DNA of 64,000 bases from the NCBI RefSeq assembly GCF_001277215.2, contig NZ_CP013940.1:434001-498000 (forward strand). Reading direction: 5' to 3'. Of this stretch, positions 61,237-64,000 are shown piece by piece. Positions within the stretch are counted from its first letter, which is position 1. Every line of letters begins with the position of its first letter. A program made the position numbers and the translations under genes. The notes under the pieces were generated by a model that ran no database searches, was not told the DNA's origin, and saw nothing but the letters and a program-made list of their open reading frames with translations. This DNA comes from Cronobacter malonaticus LMG 23826. GTDB lineage: Bacteria > Pseudomonadota > Gammaproteobacteria > Enterobacterales > Enterobacteriaceae.

Positions 61237-62214
61237 ATGGATTTTTTTGAAAAATTTAAGCAGGCCGAATACGATCTTACTTACGGTGCGGAGGATGACC
61301 CGGAACACCATAACGCTTTACAGGTGGGCTTAGTGGCATGGTTTTACCTGGATAAAGGATATACCAAAGAAAACCGGGCCAGAATTGCTGAAGCTTGGCA
61401 GCTTTACCACAATGAATTCGGTGCGAAATTGAAGTGGGGGTATATTGATGATCCCAGCAAGCCTCTGGATTACAATGTAAAATTAACAAAAATATTAAAA
61501 AAATATATATCTGATAGCTTCGGTGAGAGTTTCTTTTTTGACTGGTATTCTGATGCGGGTTTTCGTTATGCTAGTTATTATTCAGTTTCAGTTGGATCTA
61601 TGGCCGGATGGTATGAATCAATTCATAAAAATGTAAGTTATTTTGGTTTTTATATTCCTGTTGAGGAACTTAATCGTAAAGATTTTTTAAAAGCTCTTCT
61701 TTCTCAATTTTGCGATATTTTACAGCCACTCCATGGGTTAATGGGTTTAGGAATTCAACAGTGCTACGAAAAGGAGCGATATCAGCATCTCGAATATGAA
61801 ATTTGCAATGAGTTTAATGGTGTTGATGTTATTAATTCTAATACGGATAAAAAAATGAGGGCAGGTCTACGCTCCGTTAACTGGTATACCTTTTTTAATA
61901 ATGAGTGGCTAAATAAACTGGGTGGAATTCAGTATTTACGTAGTGCTCTGAGTAACGCATCGATTGAGATAATACCTTATGATGCTGGCGTTATTATCCG
62001 CGCCGGAGAATGGCCGGAATTAGGCTGGGTTAAGGATAACCCATACCCTGAACTGTACGTGAAAGTGAATAAGGTGCTTAAACCTATACGCGCACCGGAA
62101 ATTGGTAGCCTGGGGTATGGCTCGATTGCCGGCGAAATCCGTTTTGACAGAAATTCCACCGCCCGGTGGCTTGCCCGCTTTGATGTAGACCTTCCGCAGT
62201 TTACCGCTCTGTGA
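61237..62214 (+). CDS. DUF3396-type immunity protein, shorter tandem copy
   Basis: A 325-residue paralogue of the gene before it. The first 85 bp and the last ~310 bp are almost identical to that gene at a constant offset of 1247 bp, while the middle is strongly diverged. It ends where the other gene's C-terminal extension begins. AAGGAAAAG precedes the ATG. It may neutralise a related toxin made by competitors or be a spare copy. It keeps an intact frame and ribosome site and so is probably functional. Confidence 0.83.
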   Translation: MDFFEKFKQAEYDLTYGAEDDPEHHNALQVGLVAWFYLDKGYTKENRARIAEAWQLYHNEFGAKLKWGYIDDPSKPLDYNVKLTKILKKYISDSFGESFFFDWYSDAGFRYASYYSVSVGSMAGWYESIHKNVSYFGFYIPVEELNRKDFLKALLSQFCDILQPLHGLMGLGIQQCYEKERYQHLEYEICNEFNGVDVINSNTDKKMRAGLRSVNWYTFFNNEWLNKLGGIQYLRSALSNASIEIIPYDAGVIIRAGEWPELGWVKDNPYPELYVKVNKVLKPIRAPEIGSLGYGSIAGEIRFDRNSTARWLARFDVDLPQFTAL

Positions 62215-62265
62215 GCCATTTGCCGAAGCTTTAAACCACATACAGCGAATCATCAGACAAGCTCA

Positions 62266-62338
62266 ATGAAGAGTCCGGCTCTCCAAAAGCAAAAAACCAG
62301 CCCGTAGGCTGGTTTCTCTAAATAAGTGGTGCCCGGAC
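62266..62338. repeat. Duplicated 3' flank of tRNA-Phe, island-side copy
   Basis: A 73-bp block matches 62432-62503 at an offset of 165-166 bp. Conserved parts are ATGAAGAGTCCGGCTCTCC and the last 12 bases of the tRNA gene (TGGTGCCCGGAC as read on the plus strand). The hairpin inside the block differs in sequence, but both copies keep a stem. It reads as the remnant of an attachment-site duplication. Confidence 0.75.
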
Positions 62339-62342
62339 CGGA

Positions 62343-62365
62343 CAAAAACGCCGGGAGCGTTTTTG
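62343..62365. terminator. Terminator at the right end of the T6SS island
   Basis: AAAAACGC and GCGTTTTT pair around CGGGA. The hairpin is about 130 bp after the second immunity gene and would stop transcription of the island operon, on either strand. Confidence 0.8.
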
Positions 62366-62431
62366 CACAGCCCATCGCGCTGCCCGCAGGGCGAGTCGCA
62401 GGGATGCGACGAGTGAATCGAACGCAGTCCG

Positions 62432-62503
62432 ATGAAGAGTCCGGCTCTCCAAAAGCAAAAACCCGCCTTGTGGGCGGGTTCTCTAAATAAGTGGTGCCCG
62501 GAC
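62432..62503. repeat. Duplicated 3' flank of tRNA-Phe, tRNA-side copy
   Basis: A 72-bp block that partly covers the 3' end of the tRNA-Phe gene and its terminator. It matches the block at 62266-62338. Confidence 0.75.
62456..62481 (-). terminator. Terminator of tRNA-Phe
   Basis: On the minus strand a stem AACCCGCC/GGCGGGTT is followed by a T-run (TTTTGCTTTTGG), 10 bp after the tRNA end. Confidence 0.85.
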
Positions 62504-62567
62504 TCGGAATCGAACCAAGGACACGGGGATTTTCAATCCCCTGCTCTACCGACTGAGCTATCCGGGC
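62492..62567 (-). tRNA. pheV: tRNA-Phe (anticodon GAA)
   Basis: A 76-base tRNA with CCA encoded. The acceptor arm starts GCCCGGA, the D-loop holds AGCTCAGTCGGTAGAGCA, the anticodon loop is CTTGAAAATC-like with GAA, and the T-arm has GGTTCGATTCC. The order with yqgA and speC is that of E. coli pheV, a well-known island integration site, and the T6SS island lies on its 3' side. Confidence 0.97.
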
Positions 62568-62679
62568 AACGGGGCGCATTAAACCCGATTCAACTTACGG
62601 CGTCAACGAAATTCCGCGAATTCTGCGCCGCCCGCCCATTCCTGCGCCACTTTGCTTGCGAAATAGCCGTTTTAACGCC

Positions 62680-63399
62680 TTACGCGAAGAAACGCGTCCA
62701 GAGCGCGGAAAGCGGCATTGAAATCAGCAGCGCAGGCAGCAGATTAACCACCGCGAACATCTTAATACCGCAGATGCGCAGGCCCGTCGCCAGCAGCAGC
62801 AAACCGCCCGTCGCGGTAAAATCGCCCATCATCGCGGGTGTGGTCAGCGGCAGGATAAATACCGCGCCGGCGGCGAGCGCTAACTGAATAAGCAGCATCG
62901 GCAGGGAAATGGCCGCGACGGCGGCCCCGAGCGTCGTGGCAAAAATCGTGGCGGTGAAGAAATCGAGAAACGCCTTGGCGATAAGCAGGCTGTTGTCGCC
63001 GGTCATGCCTTCGCGCATCGCGCCAAAAATGCCGGTTCCGCTCGCGCAAAACAGCACGATGATCGCCACAAAACTCTGCACGAAATTATCCTGCGCGGGC
63101 CGCGCGTTTTTACCGGGCCGCAACCGGCGCGCCACGCCGTTCAGGCCATGCACCAGATTGATGATTCCTTTTTCGATATAGCAAAGCTCGCCAATCAGCG
63201 CGCCGAGCAGCATCGAGAGCACCATCACCGGCAGGTTCACGCACTTCACCACCAGTAAAATGCCAATGCCGAGCGACGCCAGGCCGAAAATCGAGGGCAT
63301 CGAACTGCGTAGCCGCTCGGGAAGCCGCTGGCTTAACGCCGCGCCAAGCAATCCGCCCAGCAGCACTGCCGCCGCATTGATAAAAGGTCCGGTTACCAC
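62680..63399 (-). CDS. yqgA: DUF554 inner-membrane protein YqgA
   Basis: A 239-residue DUF554 membrane protein with about seven hydrophobic segments. Segments such as LASLGIGILLVVKC, CASGTGIFGAMREGMTGD and LLLLATGLRICGIKMF agree with E. coli YqgA. The start is a GTG with AGGAG 6 bp upstream. An ATG just upstream is out of frame and stops at once. Function unknown. It is divergent from speC, as in E. coli. Confidence 0.94.
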   Translation of the reverse strand: MVTGPFINAAAVLLGGLLGAALSQRLPERLRSSMPSIFGLASLGIGILLVVKCVNLPVMVLSMLLGALIGELCYIEKGIINLVHGLNGVARRLRPGKNARPAQDNFVQSFVAIIVLFCASGTGIFGAMREGMTGDNSLLIAKAFLDFFTATIFATTLGAAVAAISLPMLLIQLALAAGAVFILPLTTPAMMGDFTATGGLLLLATGLRICGIKMFAVVNLLPALLISMPLSALWTRFFA

Positions 63400-63668
63400 A
63401 TGGTGCTCCTGCTTTAGTCTGGGTCGCGATGGGCTTCAGCATAAGCCCGTTGCCGGAGTGAGGAAAGTGCGCCCGGTAACGGCATTTTTATGCGAATATG
63501 ATGATTACTTATTTTAACCATTTATTTTATCCCATAATAATCAAAATGATAAAAAATGCTCAGATTAAAATCATGCTTAAAACCCCGATTTTCTCCGCGC
63601 GCTGTCTTGCCCCACGCGGCGTAAGGTGACATGATTGCGCGACTTTTCTCCATCAGACAGGGTGTGTT

Positions 63669-63773
63669 ATGACCGCGCGTTCGCTGCCAGCCGTCATTTC
63701 TTCGCGACATTGCACAATGCCGCGCGCCCGTCATGGCTGTCCGCCATACTTCTCCATGCCCACCATGCGGTGA
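63669..63773 (+). CDS. Possible 34-residue leader peptide before speC
   Basis: An ATG-initiated frame codes for a basic peptide beginning MTARSLPAVISSRH and ending in MPTMR. It has several prolines, arginines and histidines. Its stop codon lies inside the left arm of a hairpin. The ribosome site is weak (GGGTG). It does not match the known speFL leader. It is a hypothesis only. Confidence 0.3.
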   Translation: MTARSLPAVISSRHCTMPRARHGCPPYFSMPTMR

Positions 63774-63831
63774 GGCCACCGTACGCTCACTGCCGGACAA
63801 CAGTAAAACCAGGCGCGCTCTGCTTTTACTG
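63767..63831 (+). promoter_or_regulatory. Two consecutive hairpins in the speC leader
   Basis: Hairpin 1 pairs GCGGTGAG (63767-63774) with CTCACTGC (63786-63793), 7 of 8 positions. Hairpin 2 pairs CAGTAAAA (63801-63808) with TTTTACTG (63824-63831), with an inner CAG/CTG step. The stop codon of the small upstream frame is in hairpin 1. Confidence 0.5.
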
Positions 63832-63941
63832 ATGTCTCGCGGTCGGAGCTGGTAATCAGTCAGACCACATCGTTTCGCCGGGATACCGTCCCGTTGCCGT
63901 GCCCGAAGGCGCTTACACCGACACTCAGGGTTTTTGTGCTT

Positions 63942-64000
63942 ATGAAATCGTTAAAAATTGCCGCCAGCCACGCCGTGGCTCCTCTGCTTTCAACCTCCCG
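63942..64000 (+). CDS. speC: Ornithine decarboxylase, N-terminal part
   Basis: The first 19 codons read MKSLKIAASHAVAPLLSTS and then run off the window. E. coli SpeC, the biosynthetic ornithine decarboxylase for putrescine, starts MKSMNIAASSELV. The position divergent from yqgA supports the call. Only the start can be judged. Confidence 0.85.
   Translation, partial: MKSLKIAASHAVAPLLSTS

Larger units (their letters stand above)
63400..63941. other. yqgA/speC intergenic region and speC leader
   Basis: A 542-bp gap. The left part is AT-rich and probably holds divergent promoters. The right part contains a 34-codon open frame (63669-63773) and two adjacent hairpins (63767-63793 and 63801-63831) before the speC start. 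Confidence 0.6.

Noticed and set aside
62215..62491. Integrase or transposase remnant beside tRNA-Phe
   Set aside because: Both strands were read; only the duplicated flank, terminators and short meaningless frames are present.

Overview
The window reads as a chromosomal segment of a fairly high-GC member of the Enterobacteriaceae. Cronobacter or a close relative is my best guess. The basis is near-full-length resemblance of many proteins to E. coli gene products, E. coli-like gene order in two blocks, and several gene sets not found at these points in E. coli K-12. The genus is an inference from recalled families, not from a search.

Bases 1-32800 follow the E. coli 95-96 min order: ppa, ytfQRT-yjfF, fbp, mpl, yjgA, pmbA, cybC, nrdG-nrdD and treR-treB-treC. 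Accessory genes are inserted at several joints. They include two chemoreceptors, each behind a FliA-type promoter, a secreted DUF4432 protein, and a LysR/oxidoreductase pair. The largest insertion, between cybC and nrdG, is a complete nine-gene cassette (16411-23910): PRD protein, SFCGS protein, DUF4312, DUF4311, DUF4310, amidohydrolase, PLP ammonia-lyase-like enzyme, KDGP aldolase-like enzyme, and a PRD/EIIB/EIIA regulator. It looks like a PTS-related uptake and catabolic system for an undetermined acylated amino-sugar acid, and it is one of the two most interesting parts of the window.

After treR the order switches to the E. coli 67-68 min region: a yqhG-like gene, dkgA, yqhD, yqhC, yghB, metC, exbB-exbD, yghA, yqhA, and later pheV, yqgA and the start of speC. 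Insertions here are a TetR-grxB-monooxygenase group, a DeoR-family regulator with three orphan genes, a mechanosensitive channel, and a lactose/cellobiose-type PTS with its own LamB-type porin and LacI-family repressor. Recognisable control sites include MetJ boxes at metC, a Fur box at exbB, a TreR operator at treB, and NrdR and FNR boxes at nrdD.

Bases 53386-62214, next to tRNA-Phe, form an AT-richer type VI secretion island with no structural T6SS genes. It holds a vgrG, an M23-like/SH3/DUF3289 effector, a membrane-anchored immunity candidate, a displaced 3' end of vgrG, a VRR-NUC-like nuclease effector, and two tandem DUF3396 immunity genes. A 149-bp direct repeat at the end of vgrG and at the start of the displaced tail shows that an effector-immunity module was inserted into vgrG, giving the protein a new C-terminus and separating the old tail from it. 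The 3' end of tRNA-Phe is also partly duplicated on the island side, as expected for a former integration site.
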